Below, piece after piece: positions 38,442-52,600 of a stretch of 64,000 nt of DNA. Within the stretch, counting starts at the first letter, position 1; the number at the start of each line of letters is the position of its first letter. A program made the position numbers and the translations under genes. The notes beneath the pieces are model-generated. The model saw only the letters and a program-made list of their open reading frames with translations. It ran no database searches and was not told the DNA's origin. Location: the NCBI GenBank assembly GCA_036971475.1, contig JBAIZL010000002.1:354362582-354426581 (forward strand), in the 5' to 3' direction. Source of the stretch: Prosapia bicincta (Eukaryota; Arthropoda; Insecta; Hemiptera; Cercopidae).

Positions 38442-41400
38442 GAGACTGGCTAAATAAATACAAAGGCGGAGTGAGTTAAGTAAAGTTTGGGCGTGGGAGT
38501 GCACAATAGGTGAATCAATCCAGGACAAACACTTTAATGTTAACTAGTAACAGACTTATACACTAATATAGAGCAGAGACGGGCTAAATAAATACAAAGG
38601 CGGAATGAGTGAGGTAAAGTTTGGGCGTGGGAGTGCACAATAGGTGAATCAATCCAGGACAAACCCTTTAATGTTAACAAGTAACAGACTTATACACTAA
38701 TATAGAACAGAGACGGGCTAAATAAATACAAAGGCGGAATGAGTGAGGTAACGTTTGGGCGTGGAAGTGCACAATAGGTGAATCAATCCAGGACAAACAC
38801 TTTAATGTTAACAAGTAACAGTCTTATACACTAATATAGAGCAGAGACGGGCTAAATAAATACAAAGGCGGAATGAGTGAAGTAAAGTTTGGCCGTGGAA
38901 GTGCACAATAGGTGAATCAATCCAGGACAAACACTTTAATGTTAACAAGTAACAGACTTATACACTAATACAGAGCAGAGACGGGCTAAATAAATACAAA
39001 GGCGGAATGAGTGAGGTAAAGTTTGGGCGTGGGAGTGCACAATAGGTGAATCAATCCAGGACAAACACTTTAATGTTAACAAGTAACAGACCTATACACT
39101 AATATAGAACAGAGACGGGCTAAATAAATACAAAGGCGGAGTGAGTAAAGTAAAGTTTGGCCGTGGAAGTGCACAATAGGTGAATCAATCCAGGACAAAC
39201 ACTTTAATGTTAACAAGTAACAGACTTATACACTTATATAGAGCAGAGACGGGCTAAATAAATACAAAGGCGGAGTGAGTAAAGTAAAGTTTGGCCGTGG
39301 AATTGCACAATAGGTGAATCAATCCAGGACAAACACTTTAATGTTAACAAGTAACAGACTTATACACTAATATAAAACAAGAAAGGGCTAAATAAATACA
39401 AAGGCGGAGTGAGAAATGTAAAGTTTGGGCGTGGGAGTGCACAATAGGTGAATCAATCCAGGACAAACACTTTAATCTTAACAAGTAACAGACTTATACA
39501 CTAATATAGAGCAGAGACGGGCTAAATAAATACAAAGGCGGAGTGATTAAAGTAAAGTTTGGCCGTGGAAGTGCACAATAGGTGAATCAATCCAGGACAA
39601 ACACTTTAATGTTAACAAGTAACAGACTTATACACTTATATAGAGCAGAGACGGGCTAAATAAATACAAAGGCGGAGTGAGTAAAGTAAAGTTTGGGCGT
39701 GGGAGTGCACAATAGGTGAATCAATCCAGGACAAACACTTTAATGTTAACAAGTAACAGAATTATACACTAATATAGAACAGGGAAGGGCTAAATAAATA
39801 CAAAGGCGGAGTGAGAAAAGTAAAGTTTGGGCGTGGGAGTGCACAATAGGTGAATCAATCCAGGACAAACACTTTAATGTTAACAAGTAACAGACTTATA
39901 TACTAATATAGAGCAGAGACGGGCTAAATAAATACAAAGGCGGAGTGAGTAAAGTAAAGTTTGGCCGTGGAAGTGCACAATAGGTGAATCAATCCAGGAC
40001 AAACACTTTAATGTTAACAAGTAACAGACTTATACACTAATATAGAGCAGAGACGGGCTAAATAAATACAAAGGCGGAGTGAGTGACGTAAAGTTTGGCC
40101 GTGGAAGTGCACAATAGGTGAATCAATCCAGGACAAACACTTTAATGTTAACAAGTAACAGACTTATACACTAATATAGAGCAGAGACTGGCTAAATAAA
40201 TACAAAGGCGGAGTGAGTTAAGTAAAGTTTGGGCGTGGGAGTGCACAATAGGTGAATCAATCCAGGACAAACACTTTAATGTTAACTAGTAACAGACTTA
40301 TACATTAATATAGAGCAGAGACGGGCTAAATAAATACAAAGGCGGAGTGAGTAAAGTAAAGTTTGGCCGTGGAAGTGCACAATAGGTGAATCAATCCAGG
40401 ACAAACACTTTATTGTTAACAAGTAACAGACTTATACACTAATATAGAGCAGAGACGGGCTAAATAAATACAAAGGCGGAATGAGTGAAGTAAAGTTTGG
40501 TCGTGGAAGTGCACAATAGGTGAATCAATCCAGGACAAACACTTTAATGTTAACAAGTAACAGACTTATACACTAATATAGAGCAGAGACGGGCTAAATA
40601 AATACAAAGGCGGAATGAGTGAGGTAAAGTTTGGGCGTGGGAGTGCACAATAGGTGAATCAATCCAGGACAAACACTTTAATGTTAACAAGTAACAGACT
40701 TATACACTAATATAGAACAGAGACGGGCTAAATAAATACAAAGGCGGAATGAGTGAGGTAACGTTTGGGCGTGGAAGTGCACAATAGGTGAATCAATCCA
40801 GGACAAACACTTTAATGTTAACAAGTAACAGTCTTATACACTAATATAGAGCAGAGACGGGCTAAATAAATACAAAGGCGGAACGAGTGAAGTAAAGTTT
40901 GGCCGTGGAAGTGCACAATAGGTGAATCAATCCAGGACAAACACTTTAATGTTAACAAGTAACAGACTTATACACTAATATAGAGCAGAGACGGGCTAAA
41001 TAAATACAAAGGCGGAATGAGTGAGGTAAAGTTTGGGCGTGGGAGTGCACAATAGGTGAATCAATCCAGGACAAACACTTTAATGTTAACAAGTAACAGA
41101 CCTATACACTAATATAGAACAGAGACGGGCTAAATAAATACAAAGGCGGAGTGAGTAAAGTAAAGTTTGGCCGTGGAAGTGCACAATAGGTGAATCAATC
41201 CAGGACAAACACTTTAATGTTAACAAGTAACAGACTTATACACTTATATAGAGCAGAGACGGGCTAAATAAATACAAAGGCGGAGTTAGTAAAGTAAAGT
41301 TTGGCCGTGGAATTGCACAATAGGTGAATCAATCCAGGACAAACACTTTAATGTTAACAAGTAACAGACTTATACACTAATATAAAACAAGAAAGGGCTA

Positions 41401-44400
41401 AATAAATACAAAGGCGGAGTGAGAAATGTAAAGTTTGGGCGTGGGAGTGCACAATAGGTGAATCAATCCAGGACAAACACTTTAATGTTAACAAGTAACA
41501 GACTTATACACTAATATAGAGCAGAGACGGGCTAAATAAATACAAAGGCGGAGTGAGTAAAGTAAAGTTTGGCCGTGGAAGTGCACAATAGGTGAATCAA
41601 TCCAGGACAAACACTTTAATGTTAACAAGTAACAGACTTATTCACTTATATAGAGCAGAGACGGGCTAAATAAATACAAAGGCGGAGTGAGTAAAGTAAA
41701 GTTTGGGCGTGGGAGTGCACAATAGGTGAATCAATCCAGGACAAACACTTTAATGTTAACAAGTAACAGAATTATACACTAATATAGAGCAGAGACGGGC
41801 TAAATAAATACAAAGGCGGAGTGAGTTAAGTAAAGTTTGGGCGTGGGAGTGCACAGTAGGTGAATCAATCCAGGACAAACACTTTGATGTTAACAAGTAA
41901 CAGACTTATACACTAATATAGAGCAGAGACGGGCTAAATAAATACAAAGGCGGAATGAGTGAGGTAAAGTTTGGGCGTGGGAGTGCACAATAGGTGAATC
42001 AATCCAGGACAAACCCTTTAATGTTAACAAGTAACAGACTTATACACTAATATAGAACAGAGACGGGCTAAATAAATACAAAGGCGGAATGAGTGAGGTA
42101 ACCTTTGGGCGTGGAAGTGCACAATAGGTGAATCAATCCAGGACAAACACTTTAATGTTAACAAGTAACAGTCTTATACACTAATATAGAGCAGAGACGG
42201 GCTAAATAAATACAAAGGCGGAATGAGTGAAGTAAAGTTTGGCCGTGGAAGTGCACAATAGGTGAATCAATCCAGGACAAACACTTTAATGTTAACAAGT
42301 AACAGACTTATACACTAATATAGAGCAGAGACGGGCTAAATAAATACAAAGGCGGAATGAGTGAGGTAAAGTTTGGGCGTGGGAGTGCACAATAGGTGAA
42401 TCAATCCAGGACAAACACTTTAATGTTAACAAGTAACAGACCTATACACTAATATAGAACAGAGACGGGCTAAATAAATACAAAGGCGGAGTGAGTAAAG
42501 TAAAGTTTGGCCGTGGAAGTGCACAATAGGTGAATCAATCCAGGACAAACACTTTAATGTTAACAAGTAACAGACTTATACACTAATATAAAACAAGAAA
42601 GGGCTAAATAAATACAAAGGCGGAGTGAGAAATGTAAAGTTTGGGCGTGGGAGTGCACAATAGGTGAATCAATCCAGGACAAACACTTTAATGTTAACAA
42701 GTAACAGACTTATACACTAATATAGAGCAGAGACGGGCTAAATAAATACAAAGGCGGAGTGAGTAAAGTAAAGTTTGGCCGTGGAAGTGCACAATAGGTG
42801 AATCAATCCAGGACAAACACTTTAATGTTAACAAGTAACAGACTTATTCACTTATATAGAGCAGAGACGGGCTAAATAAATACAAAGGCGGAGTGAGTAA
42901 AGTAAAGTTTGGGCGTGGGAGTGCACAATAGGTGAATCAATCCAGGACAAACACTTTAATGTTAACAAGTAACAGAATTATACACTAATATAGAGCAGAG
43001 ACGGGCTAAATAAATACAAAGGCGGAGTGAGTTAAGTAAAGTTTGGGCGTGGGAGTGCACAATAGGTGAATCAATCCAGGACAAACACTTTAATGTTAAC
43101 AAGTAACAGACTTATACATTAATATAGAGCAGATACGGGCTAAATAAATACAAAGGCGGAGTGAGTAAAGTAAAGTTTGGCCGTGGAAGTGCACAATAGG
43201 TGAATCAATCCAGGACAAACACTTTATTGTTAACAAGTAACAGACTTATACACTAATATAGAGCAGAGACGGGCTAAATAAATACAAAGGCGGAATGAGT
43301 GAAGTAAAGTTTGGTCGTGGAAGTGCACAATAGGTGAATCAATCCAGGACAAACACTTTAATGTTAACAAGTAACAGACTTATACACTAATATAGAGCAG
43401 AGACGGGCTAAATAAATACAAAGGCGGAATGAGTGAGGTAAAGTTTGGGCGTGGGAGTGCACAATAGGTGAATCAATCCAGGACAAACCCTTTAATGTTA
43501 ACAAGTAACAGACTTATACACTAATATAGAACAGAGACGGGCTAAATAAATACAAAGGCGGAACGAGTGAAGTAAAGTTTGGCCGTGGAAGTGCACAATA
43601 GGTGAATCAATCCAGGACAAACACTTTAATGTTAACAAGTAACAGACTTATACATTAATATAGAGCAGAGACGGGCTAAATAAATACAAAGGCGGAGTGA
43701 GTAAAGTAAAGTTTGGCCGTGGAAGTGCACAATAGGTGAATCAATCCAGGACAAACACTTTATTGTTAACAAGTAACAGACTTATACACTAATATAGAGC
43801 AGAGACGGGCTAAATAAATACAAAGGCGGAATGAGTGAAGTAAAGTTTGGTCGTGGAAGTGCACAATAGGTGAATCAATCCAGGACAAACACTTTAATGT
43901 TAACAAGTAACAGACTTATACACTAATATAGAGCAGAGACGGGCTAAATAAATACAAAGGCGGAATGAGTGAGGTAAAGTTTGGGCGTGGGAGTGCACAA
44001 TAGGTGAATCAATCCAGGACAAACCCTTTAATGTTAACAAGTAACAGACTTATACACTAATATAGAACAGAGACGGGCTAAATAAATACAAAGGCGGAAT
44101 GAGTGAGGTAACGTTTGGGCGTGGAAGTGCACATTAGGTGAATCAATCCAGGACAAACACTTTAATGTTAACAAGTAACAGTCTTATACACTAATATAGA
44201 GCAGAGACGGGCTAAATAAATACAAAGGCGGAACGAGTGAAGTAAAGTTTGGCCGTGGAAGTGCACAATAGGTGAATCAATCCAGGACAAACACTTTAAT
44301 GTTAACAAGTAACAGACTTATACATTAATATAGAGCAGAGACGGGCTAAATAAATACAAAGGCGGAGTGAGTAAAGTAAAGTTTGGCCGTGGAAGTGCAC

Positions 44401-46748
44401 AATAGGTGAATCAATCCAGGACAAACACTTTATTGTTAACAAGTAACAGACTTATACACTAATATAGAGCAGAGACGGGCTAAATAAATACAAAGGCGGA
44501 ATGAGTGAAGTAAAGTTTGGTCGTGGAAGTGCACAATAGGTGAATCAATCCAGGACAAACACTTTAATGTTAACAAGTAACAGACTTATACACTAATATA
44601 GAGCAGAGACGGGCTAAATAAATACAAAGGCGGAATGAGTGAGGTAAAGTTTGGGCGTGGGAGTGCACAATAGGTGAATCAATCCAGGACACACACTTTA
44701 ATGTTAACAAGTAACAGACCTATACACTAATATAGAACAGAGACGGGCTAAATAAATACAAAGGCGGAGTGAGTAAAGTAAAGTTTGGCCGTGGAAGTGC
44801 ACAATAGGTGAATCAATCCAGGACAAACACTTTAATGTTAACAAGTAACAGACTTATACACTTATATAGAGCAGAGACGGGCTAAATAAATACAAAGGCG
44901 GAGTGAGTAAAGTAAAGTTTGGCCGTGGAATTGCACAATAGGTGAATCAATCCAGGACAAACACTTTAATGTTAACAAGTAACAGACTTATACACTAATA
45001 TAAAACAAGAAAGGGCTAAATAAATACAAAGGCGGAGTGAGAAATGTAAAGTTTGGGCGTGGGAGTGCACAATAGGTGAATCAATCCAGGACAAACACTT
45101 TAATGTTAACAAGTAACAGACTTATACACTAATATAGAGCAGAGACGGGCTAAATAAATACAAAGGCGGAGTGAGTTAAGTAAAGTTTGGGCGTGGGAGT
45201 GCACAATAGGTGAATCAATCCAGGGCAAACACTTTAATGTTAACAAGTAACAGACTTATACACTAATATAGAGCAGAGACGGGCTAAATAAATACAAAGG
45301 CGGAATGAGTGAAGTAAAGTTTGGTCGTGGAAGTGCACAATAGGTGAATCAATCCAGGACAAACACTTTAATGTTAACAAGTAACAGACTTATACACTAA
45401 TATAGAGCAGAGACGGGCTAAATAAATACAAAGGCGGAATGAGTGAGGTAAAGTTTGGGCGTGGGAGTGCACAATAGGTGAATCAATCCAGGACAAACCC
45501 TTTAATGTTAACAAGTAACAGACTTATACACTAATATAGAACAGAGACGGGCTAAATAAATACAAAGGCGGAATGAGTGAGGTAACGTTTGGGCGTGGAA
45601 GTGCACAATAGGTGAATCAATCCAGGACAAACACTTTAATGTTAACAAGTAACAGTCTTATACACTAATATAGAGCAGAGACGGGCTAAATAAATACAAA
45701 GGCGGAATGAGTGAAGTAAAGTTTGGCCGTGGAAGTGCACAATAGGTGAATCAATCCAGGACAAACACTTTAATGTTAACAAGTAACAGACTTATACACT
45801 AATACAGAGCAGAGACGGGCTAAATAAATACAAAGGCGGAATGAGTGAGGTAAAGTTTGGGCGTGGGAGTGCACAATAGGTGAATCAATCCAGGACAAAC
45901 ACTTTAATGTTAACAAGTAACAGACCTATACACTAATATAGAACAGAGACGGGCTAAATAAATACAAAGGCGGAGTGAGTAAAGTAAAGTTTGGCCGTGG
46001 AAGTGCACAATAGGTGAATCAATCCAGGACAAACACTTTAATGTTAACAAGTAACAGACTTATACACTTATATAGAGCAGAGACGGGCTAAATAAATACA
46101 AAGGCGGAGTGAGTAAAGTAAAGTTTGGCCGTGGAATTGCACAATAGGTGAATCAATCCAGGACAAACACTTTAATGTTAACAAGTAACAGACTTATACA
46201 CTAATATAAAACAAGAAAGGGCTAAATAAATACAAAGGCGGAGTGAGAAATGTAAAGTTTGGGCGTGGGAGTGCACAATAGGTGAATCAATCCAGGACAA
46301 ACACTTTAATGTTAACAAGTAACAGACTTATACACTAATATAGAGCAGAGACGGGCTAAATAAATACAAAGGCGGAGTGAGTAAAGTAAAGTTTGGCCGT
46401 GGAAGTGCACAATAGGTGAATCAATCCAGGACAAACACTTTAATGTTAACAAGTAACAGACTTATACACTTATATAGAGCAGAGACGGGCTAAATAAATA
46501 CAAAGGCGGAGTGAGTAAAGTAAAGTTTGGGCGTGGGAGTGCACAATAGGTGAATCAATCCAGGACAAACACTTTAATGTTAACAAGTAACAACTTATAT
46601 ACTTATATAGAGCAGAGACGGGCTAAATAAATACAAAGGCGGAGTGAGTAAAGTAAAGTTTGGCCGTGGAAGTGCACAATAGGTGAATCAATCCAGGACA
46701 AACACTTTAATGTTAACAAGTAACAGACTTATACACTAATATAGAGCA
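38442..46748. repeat. Copy 2 of the 8.44-kb duplication, one unit shorter
   Basis: This block matches 30001-38441 in order. After about 43.5 kb the offset changes from 8,441 to 8,307, a loss of exactly 134 bp. The shorter offset is shown by 'cattag' 35825 to 44132, 'cagggc' 36914 to 45221 and a shared 1-bp deletion ('caactt') 38284 to 46591. At 43540-43570 the first part of the 'agaacag' unit joins directly to the 'gaacgagtgaag' part of the following unit, which is the deletion junction. Matching ends near 46750, where copy 1 reads 'gactgg' and copy 2 'gacggg'. Confidence 0.9.
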
Positions 46749-49419
46749 GAGACGGGCTAAATAAATACAAAGGCGGAGTGAGTGACGTAAAGTTTGGCCG
46801 TGGAAGTGCACAATAGGTGAATCAATCCAGGACAAACACTTTAATGTTAACAAGTAACAGACTTATACACTAATATAGAGCAGAGACGGGCTAAATAAAT
46901 ACAAAGGCGGAGTGAGTTAAGTAAAGTTTGGGCGTGGGAGTGCACAATAGGTGAATCAATCCAGGACAAACACTTTAATGTTAACAAGTAACAGACTTAT
47001 ACATTAATATAGAGCAGAGACGGGCTAAATAAATACAAAGGCGGAGTGAGTAAAGTAAAGTTTGGCCGTGGAAGTGCACAATAGGTGAATCAATCCAGGA
47101 CAAACACTTTATTGTTAACAAGTAACAGACTTATACACTAATATAGAGCAGAGACGGGCTAAATAAATACAAAGGCGGAATGAGTGAAGTAAAGTTTGGT
47201 CGTGGAAGTGCACAATAGGTGAATCAATACAGGACAAACACTTTAATGTTAACAAGTAACAGACTTATACACTAATATAGAGCAGAGACGGGCTAAATAA
47301 ATACAAAGGCGGAATGAGTGAGGTAAAGTTTGGGCGTGGGAGTGCACAATAGGTGAATCAATCCAGGACAAACCCTTTAATGTTAACAAGTAACAGACTT
47401 ATACACTAATATAGAACAGAGACGGGCGAAATAAATACAAAGGCGGAATGAGTGAGGTAACGTTTGGGCGTGGAAGTGCACAATAGGTGAATCAATCCAG
47501 GACAAACACTTTAATGTTAACAAGTAACAGTCTTATACACTAATATAGAGCAGAGACGGGCTAAATAAATACAAAGGCGGAACGAGTGAAGTAAAGTTTG
47601 GCCGTGGAAGTGCACAATAGGTGAATCAATCCAGGACAAACACTTTAATGTTAACAAGTAACAGACTTATACACTAATATAGAGCAGAGACGGGCTAAAT
47701 AAATACAAAGGCGGAATGAATGAGGTAAAGTTTGGGCGTGGGAGTGCACAATAGGTGAATCAATCCAGGACAAACACTTTAATGTTAACAAGTAACAGAC
47801 CTATACACTAATATAGAACAGAGACGGGCTAAATAAATACAAAGGCGGAGTGAGTAAAGTAAAGTTTGGCCGTGGAAGTGCACAATAGGTGAATCAATCC
47901 AGGACAAACACTTTAATGTTAACAAGTAACAGACTTATACACTTATATAGAGCAGAGACGGGCTAAATAAATACAAAGGCGGAGTGAGTAAAGTAAAGTT
48001 TGGCCGTGGAATTGCACAATAGGTGAATCAATCCAGGACAAACACTTTAATGTTAACAAGTAACAGACTTATACACTAATATAAAACAAGAAAGGGCTAA
48101 ATAAATACAAAGGCGGAGTGAGAAATGTAAAGTTTGGGCGTGGGAGTGCACAATAGGTGAATCAATCCAGGACAAACACTTTAATGTTAACAAGTAACAG
48201 ACTTATACACTAATATAGAGCAGAGACGGGCTAAATAAATACAAAGGCGGTGTGAGTAAAGTAAAGTTTGGGCGTGGGAGTGCACAATAGGTGAATCAAT
48301 CCAGGACAAACACTTTAATGTTAACAAGTAACAGACTTATACACTAATATAGAGCAGAGACGGGCTAAATAAATACAAAGGCGGAGTGAGTTAAGTAAAG
48401 TTTGGGCGTGGGAGTGCACAATAGGTGAATCAATCCAGGACAAACACTTTAATGTTAACAAGTAACAGACTTATACACTAATATAGAGCAGAGACGGGCT
48501 AAATAAATACAAAGGCGGAATGAGTGAAGTAAAGTTTGGTCGTGGAAGTGCACAATAGGTGAATCAATCCAGGACAAACACTTTAATGTTAACAAGTAAC
48601 AGACTTATACACTAATATAGAGCAGAGACGGGCTAAATAAATACAAAGGCGGAATGAGTGAGGTAAAGTTTGGGCGTGGGAGTGCACAATAGGTGAATCA
48701 ATCCAGGACAAACCCTTTAATGTTAACAAGTAACAGACTTATACACTAATATAGAACAGAGACGGGCTAAATAAATACAAAGGCGGAATGAGTGAGGTAA
48801 CGTTTGGGCGTGGAAGTGCACAATAGGTGAATCAATCCAGGACAAACACTTTAATGTTAACAAGTAACAGTCTTATATACTAATATAGAGCAGAGACGGG
48901 CTAAATAAATACAAAGGCGGAATGAGTGAAGTAAAGTTTGGCCGTGGAAGTGCACAATAGGTGAATCAATCCAGGACAAACACTTTAATGTTAACAAGTA
49001 ACAGACTTATACACTAATATAGAGCAGAGACGGGCTAAATAAATACAATGGCGGAATGAGTGAGGTAAAGTTTGGGCGTGGGAGTGCACAATAGGTGAAT
49101 CAATCCAGGACAAACACTTTAATGTTAACAAGTAACAGACCTATACACTAATATAGAACAGAGACGGGCTAAATAAATACAAAGGCGGAGTGAGTAAAGT
49201 AAAGTTTGGCCGTGGAAGTGCACAATAGGTGAATCAATCCACGACAAACACTTTAATGTTAACAAGTAACAGACTTATACACTTATATAGAGCAGAGACG
49301 GGCTAAATAAATACAAAGGCGGAGTGAGTAAAGTAAAGTTTGGCCGTGGAATTGCACAATAGGTGAATCAATCCAGGACAAACACTTTAATGTTAACAAG
49401 TAACAGACTTATACACTAA

Positions 49420-52400
49420 TATAAAACAAGAAAGGGCTAAATAAATACAAAGGCGGAGTGAGAAATGTAAAGTTTGGGCGTGGGAGTGCACAATAGGTGA
49501 ATCAATCCAGGACAAACACTTTAATGTTAACAAGTAACAGACCTATACACTAATATGGAGCAGAGACGGGGTAAATAAATACAAAGGCGGAGTGAGTAAA
49601 AGAAATTTTTTTTCCGTGGAAGTGCACAATAGGTGAATCAATCCAGGACAAACACTTTAATGTTAACATGTAACAGACTTATACACTAATATAAAACAGG
49701 GAAGGGCTAAATAAATACAAAGGCGGAGTGAGAAAAGTATAGTTTGGGCGTGGGAGTGCACAATAGGTGAATCAATCCAGGACAAACACTTTAATGTTAA
49801 CAAGTAACAGACTTATACACTAATATAGAGCAGAGACGGGCTAAATAAATACAAAGGCGGAGTGAGTAAAGTAAAGTTTGGCCGTGGAAGTGCACAATAG
49901 GTGAATCAATCCAGGACAAACACTTTAATGTTAACAAGTAACAGACTTATACACTAATATAGAGCAGAGACGGGCTAAATAAATACAAAGGCGGAATGAG
50001 TGAAGTAAAGTTTGGCCGTGGAAGTGCACAATAGGTGAATCAATCCAGGACAAACACTTTAATGTTAACAAGTAACAGACTTATACACTAATATAGAGCA
50101 GAGACGGGCTAAATAAATACAAAGGCGGAATGAGTGAGGTAAAGTTTGGGCGTGGGAGTGCACAATAGGTGAATCAATCCAGGACAAACCCTTTAATGTT
50201 AACAAGTAACAGACTTATACACTAATATAGAACAGAGACGGGCTAAATAAATACAAAGGCGGAATGAGTGAGGTAACGTTTGGGCGTGGAAGTGCACAAT
50301 AGGTGAATCAATCCAGGACAAACACTTTAATGTTAACAAGTAACAGTCTTATACACTAATATAGAGCAGAGACGGGCTAAATAAATACAAAGGCGGAATG
50401 AGTGAAGTAAAGTTTGGCCGTGGAAGTTCACAATAGGTGAATCAATCCAGGACAAACACTTTAATGTTAACAAGTAACAGACTTATACACTAATATAGAG
50501 CAGAGACGGGCTAAATAAATACAAAGGCGGAATGAGTGAGGTAAAGTTTGGGCGTGGGAGTGCACAATAGGTGAATCAATCCAGGACAAACACTTTAATG
50601 TTAACAAGTAACAGACCTATACACTAATATAGAACAGAGACGGGCTAAATAAATACAAAGGCGGAGTGAGTAAAGTAAAGTTTGGCCGTGGAAGTGCACA
50701 ATAGGTGAATCAATCCAGGACAAACACTTTAATGTTAACAAGTAACAGACTTATACACTTATATAGAGCAGAGACGGGCTAAATAAATACAAAGGCGGAG
50801 TGAGTAAAGTAAAGTTTGGCCGTGGAATTGCACAATAGGTGAATCAATCCAGGACAAACACTTTAATGTTAACAAGTAACAGACTTATACACTAATATAA
50901 AACAAGAAAGGGCTAAATAAATACAAAGGCGGAGTGAGAAATGTAAAGTTTGGGCGTGGGAGTGCACAATAGGTGAATCAATCCAGGACAAACACTTTAA
51001 TGTTAACAAGTAACAGACTTATACACTAATATAGAGCAGAGACGGGGTAAATAAATACAAAGGCGGAGTGAGTAAAAGAAATTTTTTTTCCGTGGAAGTG
51101 CACAATAGGTGATTCAATCCAGGACAAACACTTTAATGTTAACGAGTAATAGACTTATACACTAATATAAAACAGGGAAGGGCTAAATAAATACAAAGGC
51201 GGAGTGAGAAAAGTAAAGTTGGGCGTGGGAGTGCACAATAGGTGAATCAATCCAGGACAAACACTTTAATGTTAACAAGTAACAGACTTATACACTAATA
51301 TAGAGCAGAGACGGGCTAAATAAATACAAAGGCGGAGTGAGTAAAGTAAAGTTTGGCCGTGGAAGTGCACAATAGGTGAATCAATCCAGGACAAACACTT
51401 TAATGTTAACAAGTAACAGACTTATACACTAATATAGAGCAGAGACGGGCTAAATAAACACAAAGGCGGAATGAGTGAAGTAAAGTTTGGCCGTGGAAGT
51501 GCACAATAGGTGAATCAATCCAGGACAAACACTTTAATGTTAACAAGTAACAGACTTTTACACTAATATAGAGCAGAGACGGGCTAAATAAATACAAAGG
51601 CGGAATGAGTGAGGTAAAGTTTTGGGCGTGGGAGTGCACAATAGGTAAATCAATCCAGGACAAACCCTATAATGTTAACAAGTAACAGACTTATACACTA
51701 ATATAGAGCAGAGACGGGATAAATAAATACAAAGGTGGAATGAGTGAGGTAAAGTTTGGGCGTGGAAGTGCACAATAGGTGAATCAATCCAGGACAAACA
51801 CTTTAATGTTAACAAGTAACAGTCTTATACACTAATATAGAGCAGAGACGGGCTAAATAAATACAAAGGCGGAATGAGTGAAGTAAAGTTTGGCCGTGGA
51901 AGTGCACAATAGGTGAATCAATCCAGGACAAACACTTTAATGTTAACAAGTAACAGACTTATACACTAATATAGAGCAGAGACGGGCTAAATAAATACAA
52001 AGGCGGAATGAGTGAAGTAAAGTTTGGGCGTGGGAGTGCACAATAGGTGAATCAATCCAGGACAAACACTTTAATGTTAACAAGTAACAGACTTATACAC
52101 TAATATAGAGCAGAGACGGGCTAAATAAATACAATGGCGGAGTGAGTAAAGTAAAGTTTGGCCGTGGAAGTTCACAATAGGTGAATCAATCCAGGACAAA
52201 CACTTTAATGTTAACAAGTAACAGACTTATACACTTATATAGAGCAGAGACGGGCTAAATAAATACAAAGGCGGAGTGAGTAAAGTAAAGTTTGGCCGTG
52301 GAATTGCACAATAGGTGAATCAATCCAGGACAAACACTTTAATGTTAACAAGTAACAGACTTATACACTAATATAAAACAAGAAAGGGCTAAATAAATAC

Positions 52401-52600
52401 AAAGGCGGAGTGAGAAAAGTAACGTTTGGGCGTGGGAGTGCACAATAGGTGAATCAATCCAGGACAAACACTTTAATGTTAACAAGTAACAGACTTATAC
52501 ACTTATATAGAGCAGAGACGGGGTAAATAAATACAAAGGCGGAGTGAGTAAAAGAAATTTTTTTCCGTAGAAGTGCACAATAGGTGAATCAATCCAGGAC
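49420..52600. repeat. Right-end higher-order repeat marked by a T run, 1,476-bp period
   Basis: A distinctive unit with 'aaaagaaatttttttt' in place of 'aaagtaaagtttgg', preceded by 'acggggtaaata', occurs at 49601, 51077 and 52553. Spacing is exactly 1,476 bp each time, which is 11 units plus 2 bp. The marker unit 'aaaacaagaaaggg' keeps the same spacing (49425, 50901, 52377). The variant is confined to the right part of the array. Confidence 0.88.

Larger units (their letters stand above)
23300..52450. repeat. Higher-order repeat region of satellite B
   Basis: A marker variant ('aaaacaagaaaggg' followed by 'gagaaatgtaaag') occurs 19 times. Positions of 'aacaag' are 23431, 25039, 26245, 27853, 29193, 30935, 32945, 34151, 36697, 37903, 39376, 41386, 42592, 45004, 46210, 48085, 49425, 50901 and 52377. 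The gaps are whole numbers of 134-bp units (9, 10, 11, 12, 13, 15, 18 or 19), off by only 1-2 bp where a small indel occurs. A fixed order of variants precedes it: a 'ttggtcg' unit, a 'caaaccc' unit, a 'gtaacg' unit, a 'cagtctt' unit, a 'cagacct' unit, a 'cacttatat' unit and a 'ggaattgc' unit. This is a multimeric repeat with variable unit number, unlike the left part (16-23 kb). Confidence 0.9.

Noticed and set aside
17369..51663. Minus-strand frames of 63-85 codons in satellite B
   Set aside because: They arise where a unit happens to lack a stop; the 134-bp period shifts frame at every unit and there is no selection visible.
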